Position numbers and translations under genes: made by a program. From contig CM031858.1 of NCBI GenBank assembly GCA_018697195.1, forward strand, positions 124,635,234 to 124,699,233: a DNA stretch of 64,000 nt. The letters run 5' to 3'. The stretch is from Certhia americana. Its lineage: Eukaryota; Chordata; Aves; Passeriformes; Certhiidae. Numbering within the stretch: position 1 is the first letter of the stretch; each line of letters opens with the position of its first letter. This document shows positions 23,701-36,278 of this stretch, one piece after another. The notes beneath the pieces are model-generated. The model made no database searches and had not been told where the DNA came from. It was given only the letters and a program-made list of their open reading frames with translations.

Positions 23701-24630
23701 TAGAGAACAATATTCTCAACTTTTTCATCAGACCTTGTTTGGAAAGCCTTTCTAGCAGTTTAAGCTCAATCCTGCACACTACTAGCTCAGTCAGGCTCAG
23801 TCCCTTTTGGAAAAATAAACCAAATAATCACTGACTCCAGCTGCCATCATTTCCCCAAATGACTTACTGGGGGAAAAGTCTTAAAATTATGGCAGTGGGT
23901 TCCAGTTTTCGTTGATTGTTCAAATTAAATTCTTTATGTTTACGGGTAAGACTTTTTGTTTTGTAAAATATGTGAAAGCCACCAAACAGATGATGATGTG
24001 CTCCTGATAACAGATGCAGTAGTAGAGGAGGACAAAAGGAATTTATTTTGGCATGTTGCAAAATGCTACAGTAGAATTGGTACAGCAAACCGCAAGATGA
24101 ACCGAAACATAACACAAGCTGGTTTAAAGCTTGAAACAGTGCTTTAAAATGCTGGGGTGTGTGTGAAAGAGAAACAAGGAGGAAACAACAGTGAAGCTCT
24201 TTCTGAAACACTTCCAATAAATGTGATTCTCTAATTTTGCCTGCCAGAGATAAAGAAGTATCTAATGACTTAATTAACCCACCCTTCCCATGAAAGCTAT
24301 CACACTAAAATTTCCACTGCTGCCTATGAAGCATTCCCAAGGTCCCAGGAGTGGTGGCAGTGGGGCTGGGGAGCCCTGGGACCCTGTCCAGCCTTGCCAG
24401 GCCAGGCAGGGGCAGGGAGCCAGGGGCAGCACAGGAGGCAGGGCAGGAAAGAGGAATGAAAGTCCTGCAGGGAGTGAGGGCAGCAGGGAGAAAGGAGAAG
24501 GAAATGTAGCAAGTCCAAACACATAAATAAATTACATGGGTTGATGTAAAAATGGGAAAGAAAGAGGGGGTAGTGCAGTCACCGCACTGCAGCTGAGTTG
24601 CTCCAGTTCCTTGTTTACACTTTCACTCAC
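20769..24630. other. Unique AT-rich sequence, no gene recognised
   Basis: No recognisable gene. It includes AAAC/AAAT-type low complexity near 22697-22722. The region around 21800-21830 faintly resembles the beginning of an inverted CR1 tail, but too weakly to call. Confidence 0.45.
23017..23118. repeat. T/G low-complexity tract with G8 run
   Basis: About 100 bases consist of T-runs separated by GG or GGG, with eight consecutive Gs at 23074-23081 followed by AGGGCGG and ending in T6A8. The strand composition is strongly asymmetric. Confidence 0.85.
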
Positions 24631-24667
24631 CTTAGGCTGACAGTATGCATTTGCTTTCATTACAGCA
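24631..24667 (-). other. Candidate 37-bp exon, unrecognised
   Basis: On the - strand the acceptor TATTCTTCCCATTACTTCAAG ends at 24668 and the donor CCTAAG|GTGAGTG begins at 24630. One frame is open (12 codons). Both splice sites look strong, but the segment is very short. Confidence 0.13.
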
Positions 24668-27342
24668 CTTGAAGTAATGGGAAGAATAAGCAACCTTGTG
24701 CTTCAGAATAATCCTTCTCTCCCCAAAATATTGTCTCTATTATATTTCCACAGTAACAAAACTCTGACACTCTGCTGCAGGAAGTCCATGTGTCAATACC
24801 TCCTCCAGCATTCATCCGCCCTTCATTCCTGCTAACCCTCACACCCTGCTTTTGAGGGGCCCCTCTGCCTCAGGCTGATGCTGGGGATTGAGCAGTGCCT
24901 GGACAAAAGGTCTGTTGGCCCTGCACCTCCCTGGAGGCTCCCAGAAGAAGGAAAGAAAAGGAAAGATCCAGTGTGTGCCAGCTGGATCCACTGTCTCCAG
25001 GTCAGATGGGGAGGAACCACCTGCTGACCTATGATGTACTCATTTGGACTGGAAAAAAGAAGTGAAAAATTTCAAGAGGAACAGCAAAATCATTTAAAAA
25101 TCCCAGAGAAGATGAAGGGTAAAAAACATCAAAGCCCTGAGGGCATTCACAGCCCTGCCTGACCCTGTCAGCCACACTGGGCTTCCCAACCTGCTGGGGC
25201 CCAGGACCCCATATCAGCCCCCAGGCTGCCAACTGTTGCCCCACAGCACTGCCCTCTTTGGCCATGGGTCCCACCAAGCCATGCCCATGTCCCAGCCTGT
25301 CCCCAGCCCCAGGGATGTGCCCCCAGACTGTGGCTCCTGGCTGGGGTGGTGGGATGGGCCCAGCCTAGTGAGTGGTGGATTATAAGGTTACCCAGTGAGG
25401 GTGACTGTTTTCACCATTTTCCTCTGGGATGTGAGGAAATCTGCAGTGACCGAGACAAAGTCCTTCAGGACAATCTGAAACTCAAGGGCTGAGCATTTGT
25501 CTTGCTTCTTCCCCTGCTTCCTGTTGTTCCCAGTGTTTTCCTTTCTCTCTGAACTTCTTGTCCCATGCATTTGTCCTCTGGTGGAAATAAAACTAAAAGA
25601 ACTGTCCCTTCTGGATCTGTTTTTTCTTCATAGAAACAGAACTGCACTTCAGCTACAGCAATGGAGCCCTAGATGTTTTTTACTCTTTTCCTCCTTATCT
25701 ATTCTAAAGGAATATTCATTCTTATCATTAAGCATCCTGAACACCATGCCAAAGTATATTTTAATTTTTTTTGTAGCTTGGAAGAAATGGAATGTGATTT
25801 TGTTCCAATAAAAGCGCTAGTAAATACTTCAGATGATCCATTCTAGCTGCCTGTTTACAGGCTTTTTAATAACAAGTTGAAGATGTATAATGATGGCTGC
25901 CACCCCAGGAATAACTGGGCTCTCCTCTCCGTATTCTCAATTCACTGTAAATACATTCAGTGGTAGCGGGGTCATGTTTCTACTTTGGACACTGTGTCCC
26001 ATTTATCCCATCAAAGTTAAGCCAGCAGAGCATTCCTGAGAGATTTGGGAGGTACCACACAGAAGTCTGACAGAGGGTGGGTGAAAGAGCAGGGATATCC
26101 AAGTGAGCACAAATACCTTCCCCAACGAGCGACTGGGCACCTCAGAAGAGGTTGCTAAAGGAATGTAAAAAGAATGTTGCTCTGTTCTATCTCTTCTTTC
26201 TTGTTTGAATTGCTCCCCTCTTTCATCAGCAGTATCTCTACTCCAAATATTTTTCTTCTTAACAACACCCTCTCCACGGGCATTTTTTCCCCAAAACCAC
26301 AGTATGCTGTCTTTGACAACAAAAGCCCTTAACTTCTCTGGGCAGAATTAGGAAAGATGCAGCTTAAATTATCAAAAGTGCTGTTTCATTAGCATCGCTC
26401 ATACTGGTTTCCCTATTCAAATACACTACAAGATAATTTTCATTATCCCTTTAAATACACATAGTTTTCACAGATTATTTTATTTATAAGTATGTAAATA
26501 AATTTGTGTCTGTTCTTTACACTTTCAGACATAGCTGTGCTGACACAGTGCTGCTGATCATTTCATGTCATGTTTAGCGTGGCCTTGCTACTCTATCCTA
26601 TTAATGATTTTTTAAAAATTTCCTGTTTCCCAGGAGAATGTGGAGCCTGGCCCTTTAGCCTTCCCTGCAGTATAAAGTGAAGTTCTTTCCCTCCCATGTT
26701 CACGTGCTCTAAAAGCAAACTTTTGCAATATTTAAAGCAAAGGTCTCAGGGAACAGACTGCAGCCTCCTCACCATCTGTAATTAATCCCTGAAGCAGACC
26801 CCATCCTGCACAATTACAAAGATGATACAACTGAAGACCACACCTGGTGAGCACTAAGGAGCCTCAGTTAAGAATGATCAGGCAATGGAAAGGTAGTGTG
26901 TGTCTTTTATGACATCCAGAGCTGGAGGGAATCTGCACAATTCTGCCAGAGGGCTTCCAGCTGTACCTGTAGGAGTGACTTAAATGCTTCCCCTTTGTGT
27001 ATCTAAAGACATTGTACCATTTCCCTTTGGTGCCAAAGCTCTAAAAAGTGCCAGTGACTCTATAGCAAACTGCAGGGTGTAGTGGAGACATGGCCTTCAT
27101 CACTGCCTGCTGCCCAGCTTCCTCAGAAACTTTGTAGTATGTGGTTTTGTGGTGTAGGTGATGTCTCAACACAGACAAAGCTTCACCATGCTCTGTCTTA
27201 GGCAGCTTTGGGTAGTTTCATGCTCTCAAGCACATTTCAGTCTGCTTTTCCCTTCCCGTTTCACTGTGGTCCTTTTCAAAGTGGTGCTTGTGGACAGAGA
27301 AGCCTTGAAAAGGATGGACCCAGAGCAGCAGGTTTCCTGCAG
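24668..27342. other. Unique sequence, no gene recognised
   Basis: The stretch at about 25140-25370 is C/G-rich but nearly free of CpG and has no assignable function, as is the similar G-rich patch just left of it at 24340-24450. No recognisable gene or interspersed repeat. Confidence 0.45.
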
Positions 27343-27369
27343 AAATCAGAGGCAAAGGCTAAAGAACAG
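27343..27369 (+). other. Candidate 27-bp microexon (pairs with 28058-28159)
   Basis: GGTTTCCTGCAG precedes it and GAACAG|GTAATC follows. It has exactly nine codons in the open frame (K-S-E-A-K-A-K-E-Q), charged and helix-like. The same frame is open upstream to another possible acceptor (CTTGTGGACAG, ending about 27296), so the exon could be longer. It ends in phase 0, matching the only open phase of the downstream candidate at 28058. Confidence 0.2.
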
Positions 27370-28057
27370 GTAATCTATACCCCATACCTCGTCAAGCCAC
27401 AGTGTATTCAGATTTCAAAAAGACTCTTTTTGAAGTGGCGGGCAGTTTGAAAGTTGACCTGCTCAGCCTCAGGACTTCCAAGCAACAAGAGATGTAGCTG
27501 AATTTGAGCTGTACATGCTATGCGAACTTCCCCACCACTTCTAATTTTCTGAAACTGGATAAATCCTTTCAGAACTCTGTGTTTGCAGAGGGTTTTGGCT
27601 TTGTACAATGATTTACCTGCACTGTCCCTGTAAGTTTTATCTTCTGTTTGTTTGTGCAAATTTGTGCAATATTTTAATGTCTTTGACTTTGTGATTTTCA
27701 GTCATCTAAAGTGCAACAGCAGATGAGAACAATAACATTTTCATTTGAAGGCATTGCCAATCTGGGTTTTAATTCAGACTTTTCCAGCTGCTGATCTGTG
27801 GTCCAGTGACTGAAATATATGTCCAAAGCATTTTCTTTTAGGGTTTTTTTTTTAACTTTCTTGGGGAAAATCCAAGGAGACAAATCCTACACTTTCATTT
27901 GGTGTCCATCCTTGGCCTTTGAGAACCCACGTACAACCACAATGTTGTCCCTTTAGAAACATTGCTCCTGTGTAAGGGCACACTAAGGGCCCACAGAATG
28001 CCTGCTTCCTAAAGGATGTGAACACTCAGGCTTTGAGATCTGCCTCTTTGCTTGCAG

Positions 28058-28159
28058 AGCAATGAGCTGATCAATATCATTGATATGAAGGTCCCCAGCC
28101 TAAATCCTGAAGCCTGCAAAGATATTGTGCTGAAGGGAAGAAGTGCAAAAACCAGATGA
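28058..28159 (+). other. Candidate terminal coding exon, unrecognised
   Basis: A clear acceptor (TCTGCCTCTTTGCTTGCAG, ending at 28057) is followed by 33 sense codons and TGA. The two other phases hit stops within a few codons, so only phase 0 is open, and this is the phase left by the candidate at 27343-27369. The translation starts S-N-E-L-I-N-I-I-D-M and ends in a basic tail (K-G-R-S-A-K-T-R). It looks like the C-terminus of a real intracellular or coiled-coil protein, but I cannot name it. Intron length would be 688 bp. No upstream exons could be assigned, which limits confidence. Confidence 0.28.
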
Positions 28160-29410
28160 GCAAATTATACTTCATCTCTTCGTGGTTAACCTGGGTGCCA
28201 GTAAACGTCCTTTTCTTTTTTGGTTTTTTTTTTTAAGCTGCTAGCTAATACTTTCACACAAGCAGATAACTTGGCAAATTTTTCTCAGGTGATAGTAAAT
28301 CATGTTTTGCATTTATTCATTATTTATTTAGGGTATTTTTGGCAAACAGTTGCTTTATAGCAACTCATCTTTTTACCACAGGTTAACATTTCAAAAACAT
28401 AGAAGTGCAGAGATTCCCCCCTAAAATTCTACCTGAAAAAAATAACCATTTTTACATTTTACAATTTAAAATTATTCGACTGAAAGCAGTAGCAAGTCTG
28501 AGACTAAAGCTAAAGTAACAACTGGAAATAAATGAATCAGCCTGGTCAGCATATTCTTCAGCATTTTTGTACAAGTAACACAGTTGTAGTAAACCTGGCC
28601 CAGGCATTTGTCAGTGTTCTTGTTGCTTTGTGCCATATTCTGGGCAGTATCTGCTAGTAATGCATTAACAGAAATCACCTTCCCAAGGCATGGAAACACT
28701 TTTTTTAGCTCCTGACGTTATAAACATATCTTGAATCAATAGAGCTGGCCACTTACTGCGCGAATCGGAAACACTGTGGAAGGTAATTGCTTCACAGCAA
28801 ATGACTTCACATAATTTGATAGTCGCTAGGTCTCATGCATTATTCTTGCTGTTAATCCATTGTGATTTATTATCCATTTCTACTCCATTTTTCACCACAT
28901 TACTGTTCAAGGTTTTTCCTGATCTTTGCTCCTCAGAGCCCAGTCTCACATTTCATTGCTGGCAGTTCAAATCAAGAATAAAATAGATTAAACACTTAAA
29001 ATGCTGTGCCCAACAAATATGTTTCACTTGTACTGTGTCTGGAGGGTGTCCTGGGCAGTTCAATCTTCTCATTTTTCATTTCTTGTGGTAAGTCAAAAAG
29101 AGTATGTCAATAAAACTCCCCTTTTTGGGGTAACAATGATTAGATTTCACTTCACTTCCAAATCTACCTACAAATACACAGCACTGTGCCTTTTCATTGT
29201 ACAGCTGACATTTATTGAGCCTGTGTTGGAGTGTTTTGAAAATGTACAGTTATCCATTACTTATGTTTTCCATGCTTCTTGGGGTTTAAGGGTTGTCAGA
29301 CTCAACCCCTTTTGGACAGTAGATAAATACAGTGTTGGCTGATCTGCATTCCCTTCCACTCTGCTTTAACATTTTAATTCTCTTAGTATTTCTCTAGGAT
29401 TACTCTGCTT
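28160..29410. other. Unique AT-rich sequence, no gene seen
   Basis: Possible 3' flank of the candidate exon at 28058. T-runs occur at 28216-28235. No AATAAA polyadenylation signal is seen close after the stop. No repeat family recognised. Confidence 0.4.
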
Positions 29411-29479
29411 GAGGGAGGCTGGACCAGATGACCCACTGTGGTTCCTTCCAGCCTTATCCATTACATGATTCTGTGATTC
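29411..29479 (+). mobile_element. CR1 LINE 3' tail (sense), ~70 bp
   Basis: GGCTGGACCAGATGACC, then GGTTCCTTCCAGCCTTATCC, then ATGATTCTGTGATTCC matches the CR1 3' terminus. Strongly 5'-truncated. Confidence 0.85.
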
Positions 29480-29954
29480 CCAAGTGAGAGATGTGGGTGA
29501 GAGCCCACAGGTGAGGAGTGGGAAGAGTGGCTACAGAGCAGATTCCTCTGCAGATTGCCCAGAGCTGTAAGCAGGCTCTGTGCCCACTTTCATGGGGAGC
29601 AGGCAGGACAGCATCAAAATGTCTCTTTGCTGGGAGCTGTCTGTCCAGAATTCTGGTACAATGCTTTCACAATTGTCAGTGCTGCATGTGAAATAAGGCT
29701 TTGTTAAAACAGGGAGGAGAGAGGGCTTCTCTGTGCAAAGATAGCAAGGATCAGGAACAGAACCTGGAATAACACTCTTTTTTTTGCCCCAAAGCCTATG
29801 GTGCTTTTTTTGGATTGCTTATGGGCGATAAGGCAGGGGGTGCAGGTGACAGCTCAGACCTAAGTAACCTCTAATGAGGCTTCTCCTGTTTGCCTCTAAA
29901 TAAAACAGAAATATTTGGAGCTGAGCTACCTGATGGCTGAGAACAGAAGGAGGC

Positions 29955-30003
29955 AGCATTTCCACCCGGCTGGACTAAATGACCTTCAAAGCTGTAGGAT
30001 TAT
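29955..30003 (+). mobile_element. Possible remnant of a CR1 3' tail
   Basis: GGCTGGACTAAATGACCTTC followed by TAGGATTATG resembles a CR1 end with an internal deletion. The match is short and lacks the full terminal motif. Confidence 0.3.
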
Positions 30004-33000
30004 GCTCTTCATCACTACCAAAGCACAAGCAGGACTCCAGCCTATGAGTGACTTGGGTAGTGAGGATCATTTGCTGTCCTGGATGATCATATGATAGTTG
30101 GACTACTCTCTAGGTTCCTTAGCCAATGGATTACCTCTAAAGGTACAGGAGGAGAAGGCATCTTCTCTCTTGGTCCTGCAGCACAGCAGGAGGTTTGTCA
30201 GACTAATGCTTCATTCTCTTTCTAGTGAATACAGTTCTCCTTGTGTTACACACAGGCTCCTGGCCTGTATTTAGAAATCTGTGGCCATTAAAGATGCCCA
30301 GGAAGATAAGCAACACTGCAGGCATTTGTTTTGACAGAAATTCTTTCTGCCTAAATGAGACCTTTGTTTCAGCTAACAGTTCAACAGAAGGCTTGCCTGT
30401 CCTTTACACACGTGACATTTTTTGTGGCTTAAGCCCATTTTACATGGTAGTAATACATCATCAGGAAAGTACTGAGCTTTTTTTATTGACCTTCTGTAGT
30501 TCCTGTTCCCATTTTTAGAAGCCACTTCAAATGTTGCTGTTGGTCATGTTCCATTTATATTCAATCTGTTTTTCATGTCACTGTTGTCACTCAAACTGCT
30601 AACAATGGAACAGAGAATTAACATTTGTTTTCAATGAAAGTGCATTTTCAGTCTCCTTACCTATCACTTATTAATTGGAATTTCAGCATTACATGCAAGA
30701 CATAGCGGGGTTCTTAGGTCTTTACATGGTATATGCAAGCTGCAACCTACTGCTCAAAAAGGGATTTTCTTATACTGAAGCCAGTAAGAATTAGTGACTT
30801 CTGTGGATTTGGGGTAAAGCTCATATCTCTTTCTGGTAAAACTGTGACATAACAATCTCCAACAATGATGGAGTTGCATCCACAACCTCAGATGTTCCTA
30901 TGGTTTTGCTTTCTATCCCTTTTTGAAGAAAATATTGTCACAGCCATGAAGTCATCAATTTTATTTCTGTTAAGATGGGCAGAATTTCTTCTCTCCTCCT
31001 CTCATTCCTAAGCCAGTGAAGTGAAGCTGATGGAAGATTCTTTATCTAGGCCTGCCTGGCAAGAGCTGGTCTTGTTACCACTTCTGGTCTGCAGGCTTGA
31101 TACAACTGCCCACTTTCCTGAGAGATGAGGGTCTAAGGTGACAGTTCCATTACTTACAGCCCTCCAACTGACAGGCAAGTCTGTCTCTAAATACAGCATT
31201 TTGTATCCTCTGCTACAGTCATTCTTTTGCTATAAATGTACCATTAAGCAGGGTGTTAAAAGTGGGTTCCATTTATGTTAAAAACAGGAGATTCATTTCT
31301 GCACATACCAGAGGTCTTTATGGACCAGCAAATACTATCATTGTCCTTGTGGACACAATCTGAATGGTCAGTGAGTCTCCACAGAGGACCCTGTAGAAAA
31401 TAGGACCTCCACCAACTGTATTCAAACCAATCTGCTTCCTCAGGGCTCATTTATATCAAAGATCCCATTTAAATGTGTGTGTCCTGGCTCCTTCTCCAGC
31501 CCCCTTTTATTTGTCTGCCTTCCAGGCAGTGAGCAGGCTTGGAAAGTTGTGTGCTGGCATAAGAGTCTATCCCATTTCCAGCAGACAAGAGATTGTTACT
31601 AAGAACTCTTCCCTGCAGGACTTTCAGGGGGTCAAGCATAAAGTTAAAAGTCACTATGGCAATGTCTGACCATAGGAATTTGACCCACCTGGCTTTTACA
31701 GCTCTAGCTACATGAATACAGTTACAGAAAGAAAGGTCTGGAAACAGCTGCCTTGGAGACATCTGTGGGGAAAAGGACATCTGGTCTTGAGATGGACTGC
31801 CCTGGGCAAGACCCAGGTAAAACTTCGCAGGTTCAATCTCTCTGAAAGTTATTATATCATGTGGGCATGACTTCTAGTTTTCTTTGAAACATCTGGGGTT
31901 TTCCCAAGATAACCTACTCATGGCCAAATGACAAGGGGTGTTTCCCTGAAAGTGAACAGGCCGTGATATTCCTTTAGAGCATGTTGTATTTTGACTGAAT
32001 TATGTCAGTAACAGTTTGCTGAGCCTGAAACTAAAATACATTTTGCTGGGGCTTGTCAAGAGAACTTATACCCAGCATATGGTTTGCACAGTCACCCCTG
32101 AAACAGCCTGAGCCATGTGAATATTTAGCGTGCATAGCTTTGGCCTGTATGCTTGAACAAAGCTTTAAATTTCTTCATGTTTTCTGAGTGCCAAGACCTT
32201 GGTAGTTCTGCACAGCGATAGCTTGGCACAGCAACTGAAAGTACACCTAAGGAATCCCCCTGCTGATGACTGGTGGTGTGAGCAATCAAGAGTCATATCT
32301 GTAGTGCTCTGAGAGGTCAACCAGAGGGTGCCACTGGAGAAGCAGTGAACTGCAGCTCCTGGGCAAATCCCCTGCTCTTTGGCATGATACTTTTCTCATA
32401 AGTCTTTGCAAGTTGCCCTGCAAGACCCTTCAGGTATCATCTCCTCCATTGCTTTGACTTGTTCATACCAAACTTGTGGGGTGATGCACAGGTGGGCACT
32501 GTACACCAGGTCCTTGCAGAAATGCAGTAGGGATAAAGGTGATACCCCATACTGGCAAGGAGCTAGATGTCTGGAGCTCCAGTGCAGTGACTACAAAACC
32601 TGAACGCATTTGTGTTGACCTACATGTCAGCTACAGAAGTCATCCACCTCAGAGGTTCAGCTTAAATTGGAGTCTGTACAGATCAGGACACTACAGATTT
32701 CCCATATGGGACAAGATCTTATCTTAGGCATTCATAGGAATGTGATACAGGCATAAGCAGGATAAAGTATGTTTGCAGTACAGTTTTGGTATGGCATAGT
32801 TCCCCTCACCATCTCTAGTTCTGTATAAATGCTCCTAGGGGTGTTCAAAGAATTATTTTTTTTATTTTGTAAGCACAGAAGACTTTGACCAAAGAGACTA
32901 CAGTGTGAGCATATTACAGATACCTCCATAGAAGAGTGAGTGAATATGTAGCAAGAAGCGGTTGCCCCATGGCAGTAACACTGGCTGGACTGTCAGTGAC

Positions 33001-35992
33001 AGAGAGTTTGCAGCAGGCTGGCAGGCACTGTGCCACCTTGGCTGCCGTGAGAACAACAGAGCAGGCAGGAAAACATTCTGCAAGGGCTGCCCCAGCTGGT
33101 CCCTTGGTGCCTTGACCACTTGCTTGGCAGACTGTGCTCAGCTGCAGCCCCTAGAAATTGCCTGACAGCCCACCCGAAAGGGTGCAATACCAGCCTTGTG
33201 ACCTGCTTTCAAAAGATGGCTGTGCAGAAATGCAGGATCCTGCTTTGCAGGGTGTAAGGCTGGGAAGTAGCCAAAGAGAGCCCTTGGTGGGAAGCAGGGA
33301 CTTTTGAGTGGATGTGGCATGGCTGATCATGAACCCCAAAGGGTACTGCTTTGTTTGTTTCCAAGACTTTTACTTGTCATCCTAATGCAACCTGCCTCAA
33401 ACTGGATTTCTGATGCGTGCTCACAGCCCCAGATGGGAATGCCCAGCCTGAGGGTGGCACAGCTCCACATGGATCCCATGGGAATTATCCAGCATCACAT
33501 CTTGGGATGGAGGACAGAGCCATGGGGCAAACACATGGATTGGAGCAGCAGGAGTAGGTAGGGTCCATATACCACAGTCTAGTGCCCTTCTGCTGTTTCC
33601 TTTGCTTGTGCACAGTGCCCTTGGGAATGTGCATTCAGAGCTCTGTTGGTTCTTGTACAAAATCAAGGGGCAAGCCAAACCTGCCTCCCATGCTGGACAG
33701 GGAATAGGAAGAGACTGTGGAGGGAACTGCTAAGGGGGCAGAAGCCTCAGGATGTATGGCAGGTGCAGAGGGCTCAAATGGTGTTAAACTCATATAAACA
33801 CACATGGAGCTCATCATCCAGGGAACTAGGTTGTTGGTGTCAACACCAAGCAGTAGCACAGCCCAAACCTGTACAGCAGCTATCTGTCAGGAAAACAACA
33901 TTTTGGGGTTCAGTTATCAGAGTTGGAGTTTTTAAGCAAGGAAAGACCTGCAGTGTTTGATAACCATGGAGGAGACACGAGCTAAAGGGATTACAGGTGA
34001 TACAGTTTACAGATCACTGGACAACTTTCTGCTTCTCAGTGCACAGGGCTGAGGTAAGTTTGAGGGGGAACATCTTACAGCTGTTCCAAGATGACCTTGG
34101 TGTGAGGTTCTCCTCCAGTGATCGAGAAACTCCCCTCAGGTCCCTACCATACTTTTCGTGGATTCTATTTCTTGTGAGGTAACAAGGTTACACCTGTGTG
34201 AGAGCCCAGCTCCCTGCCTGTGCCATGAAGTTGTATTATACCACAGGTGAGTTGTGGCACCTGAAAATAGTGACATCCAAGTGATATTAAAGGTCAAGAA
34301 CATGTAAACTGCCAGAAAGCTTAGCCTCAAAGACACTGCAGCAGGAGAATCATGGGGGTGCTTTAAACAGGCTGAGGCCAGTCCTCTGCTCTTACAGCAA
34401 CCACATCATCTAAGACCATGCACAAATTTAGCAAGCTTACTCCTAAAGTAGCTAGATTTCTGTTCTCACCCTTCTGTTGTAAAAGGTCATTGTAAAATAT
34501 GTTAAACCCATGTGCCCTAACAAACCAACCCAAACAAACTCAGTCTTCAACAGGAAATTCTCCCATGGTTTGCTGAAAGTGATGTTTAGCATCTACACCT
34601 CCAGCATCCTGCCTGCCTAGGGAAATGTGTCATTTGTGAGGAGCTACAGGAGGATCATCAGAAAGTTTTCCTGTTGGCTATGCTTCAAGGCTTTAAAACT
34701 GAGATCTTCCTTTGGATCAGTGACACTGTAAGAATACACACCTGGCTTCAAAAGCACTGTCAGAGTGCTCAGATGACCCTGTAACCATAGTGCAGCTTCT
34801 CACACCTTGCTGCTTTGCTTCCTGCTCACTGAAGACAATCCTGGGAAGACTGTCTGATTGCATATCCAATATGCAATCAGAAGCCACCATTTTCAGAGCT
34901 AAGATGTTGATCCGAGGTGCGTTGGTCCACCAGATGTGTCACTTCCCAAGTATATGGGACCCTCCTCCATCTGCATTCCTGTGCATGAAGGGCCAGGTAC
35001 AACAAAACAGCTGATGCAGCAGGAGCTGGCTGTCCAAACATGCTCCTATTATATGACTGTTTTGTTTCAGTCAGCCTGAAATACTCAGTGGCATTGTGGG
35101 TTTATTTCCAGCAAGAGGAGAAGATTATATGAGTAAGGTTATTCTTGGTTATGCAGTCCTGTTTGTTTACAGGGAAGTGCATGCATGCCTATGTCCCCAA
35201 AACAACACGGAAATGGACAGCACATCATTGTGTTGCTCACTCTTCTCAAGACAACTTTTCCTCTCAGCTCTGCTTGCCCAAATTTTCTGTCTCCAGGAGA
35301 TCTGTCCTGGCACAAGTCTCTCCATTACTCTTCCTTATTTTTTCCTGGCTTCCAGCTTCTAATATTCTTTCAGCAGGCAATGTGCTTTCCTCCGCATTTG
35401 CAGCTCATTCCACCAGGCCACGTTTGAGTTCCTGATACACTTATATGCAATGAATTATGTAAGCATTTTGAGCTGTCATGACCTTCAGAGGCTGTTTTTC
35501 TCTTTCCATTTGACTTGGAGAAATCCTACATAGATTACCCACTGTTCTTAACAAGGTCTCTGCCTTTTGCCTGTAGAAGTTTATTTGATTTCAAATTTAA
35601 ATAGCCTCAACTAGAACAGTAAGATAGACTTTAAATCACTTGTGTGAATGGTAATTAAAGGACAGTACTCATGAGAAATTTTACAGTGGAAAATTATTTG
35701 AAATAAGCAGAAGTTTGTATTGCTGCACACTAATTATTCTGTACTTCCCCCTGTGCTGTTAAAATGCAGTGAGTTCAAAGAAGTTTCAGTTCTCAAACTT
35801 CAGGTGCCCTGAAACTATGTTCATTGCAACCTGCTCCACCTCCACAGCTCTTCTTGTGTGAGGAAATTCCTAATTTGAGGCACTGCTTCCATTTTCTTGC
35901 CTAATTATCCTGCCACTAACCCCTAACGTGTTGCTTCAGAGCACATTGTGGTGTAGCTCTGCCTTGGCAGTGGAGAGCAGCTGAGCCTCACT
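30004..35992. other. Unique sequence, no gene recognised
   Basis: Nothing recognisable. At 33954-34053 a segment between CCTGCAG and CTGAG|GTAAGT holds an ATG in strong context (ACCATGG) with a 28-codon frame that closes at the donor. It could be a 5' UTR-type exon or coincidence. The 33-34 kb part is slightly more GC-rich than its surroundings. Confidence 0.4.
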
Positions 35993-36278
35993 GCGAAGCG
36001 CCTGAATTTGAGAAATCAGGCTCTGCACAGCGGCACCTGCACAAGGGACATCCTCTGCTGTGAGCACCCACAGGGCGGGCTCCTAACAAAGGCTCTCCCT
36101 CCCCATCCCACTGAGCGTGATCCTTCATGCGGGAAAGGAGAGCTGGGATGGAGGGGGCGGACCAGGCGAGCAGCAGGAGCGCTCTGAGGCACAAATCCGC
36201 TTGGCACCCCTGATCTCCTGAGCCAGGGAGGCGCTCAGTTACCCAGCATATTAATAGTGCTAATCACAGTCGTGGACG
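35993..36278. promoter_or_regulatory. Small CpG-rich cluster with GC-box; possible promoter
   Basis: Thirteen CpG dinucleotides fall in about 285 bp (35994 to 36277), whereas most neighbouring kilobases have almost none. A GC-box (GGGGGCGG) for Sp1/KLF-type factors lies at 36153-36160. There is no obvious TATA box. In a warm-blooded vertebrate, persistence of CpGs suggests germline hypomethylation, as at promoters, but the patch is smaller than a typical CpG island. No transcript can be assigned. A candidate + strand exon lies 1.9 kb to the right. Confidence 0.35.

Noticed and set aside
24340..24450. G-rich patch as a G-quadruplex or CpG island
   Set aside because: The fourth G-run is too far away for a standard G4 pattern and CpGs are essentially absent.
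31820..31850. tRNA-like GGTTCAATC box
   Set aside because: No matching A box or cloverleaf stems around it.
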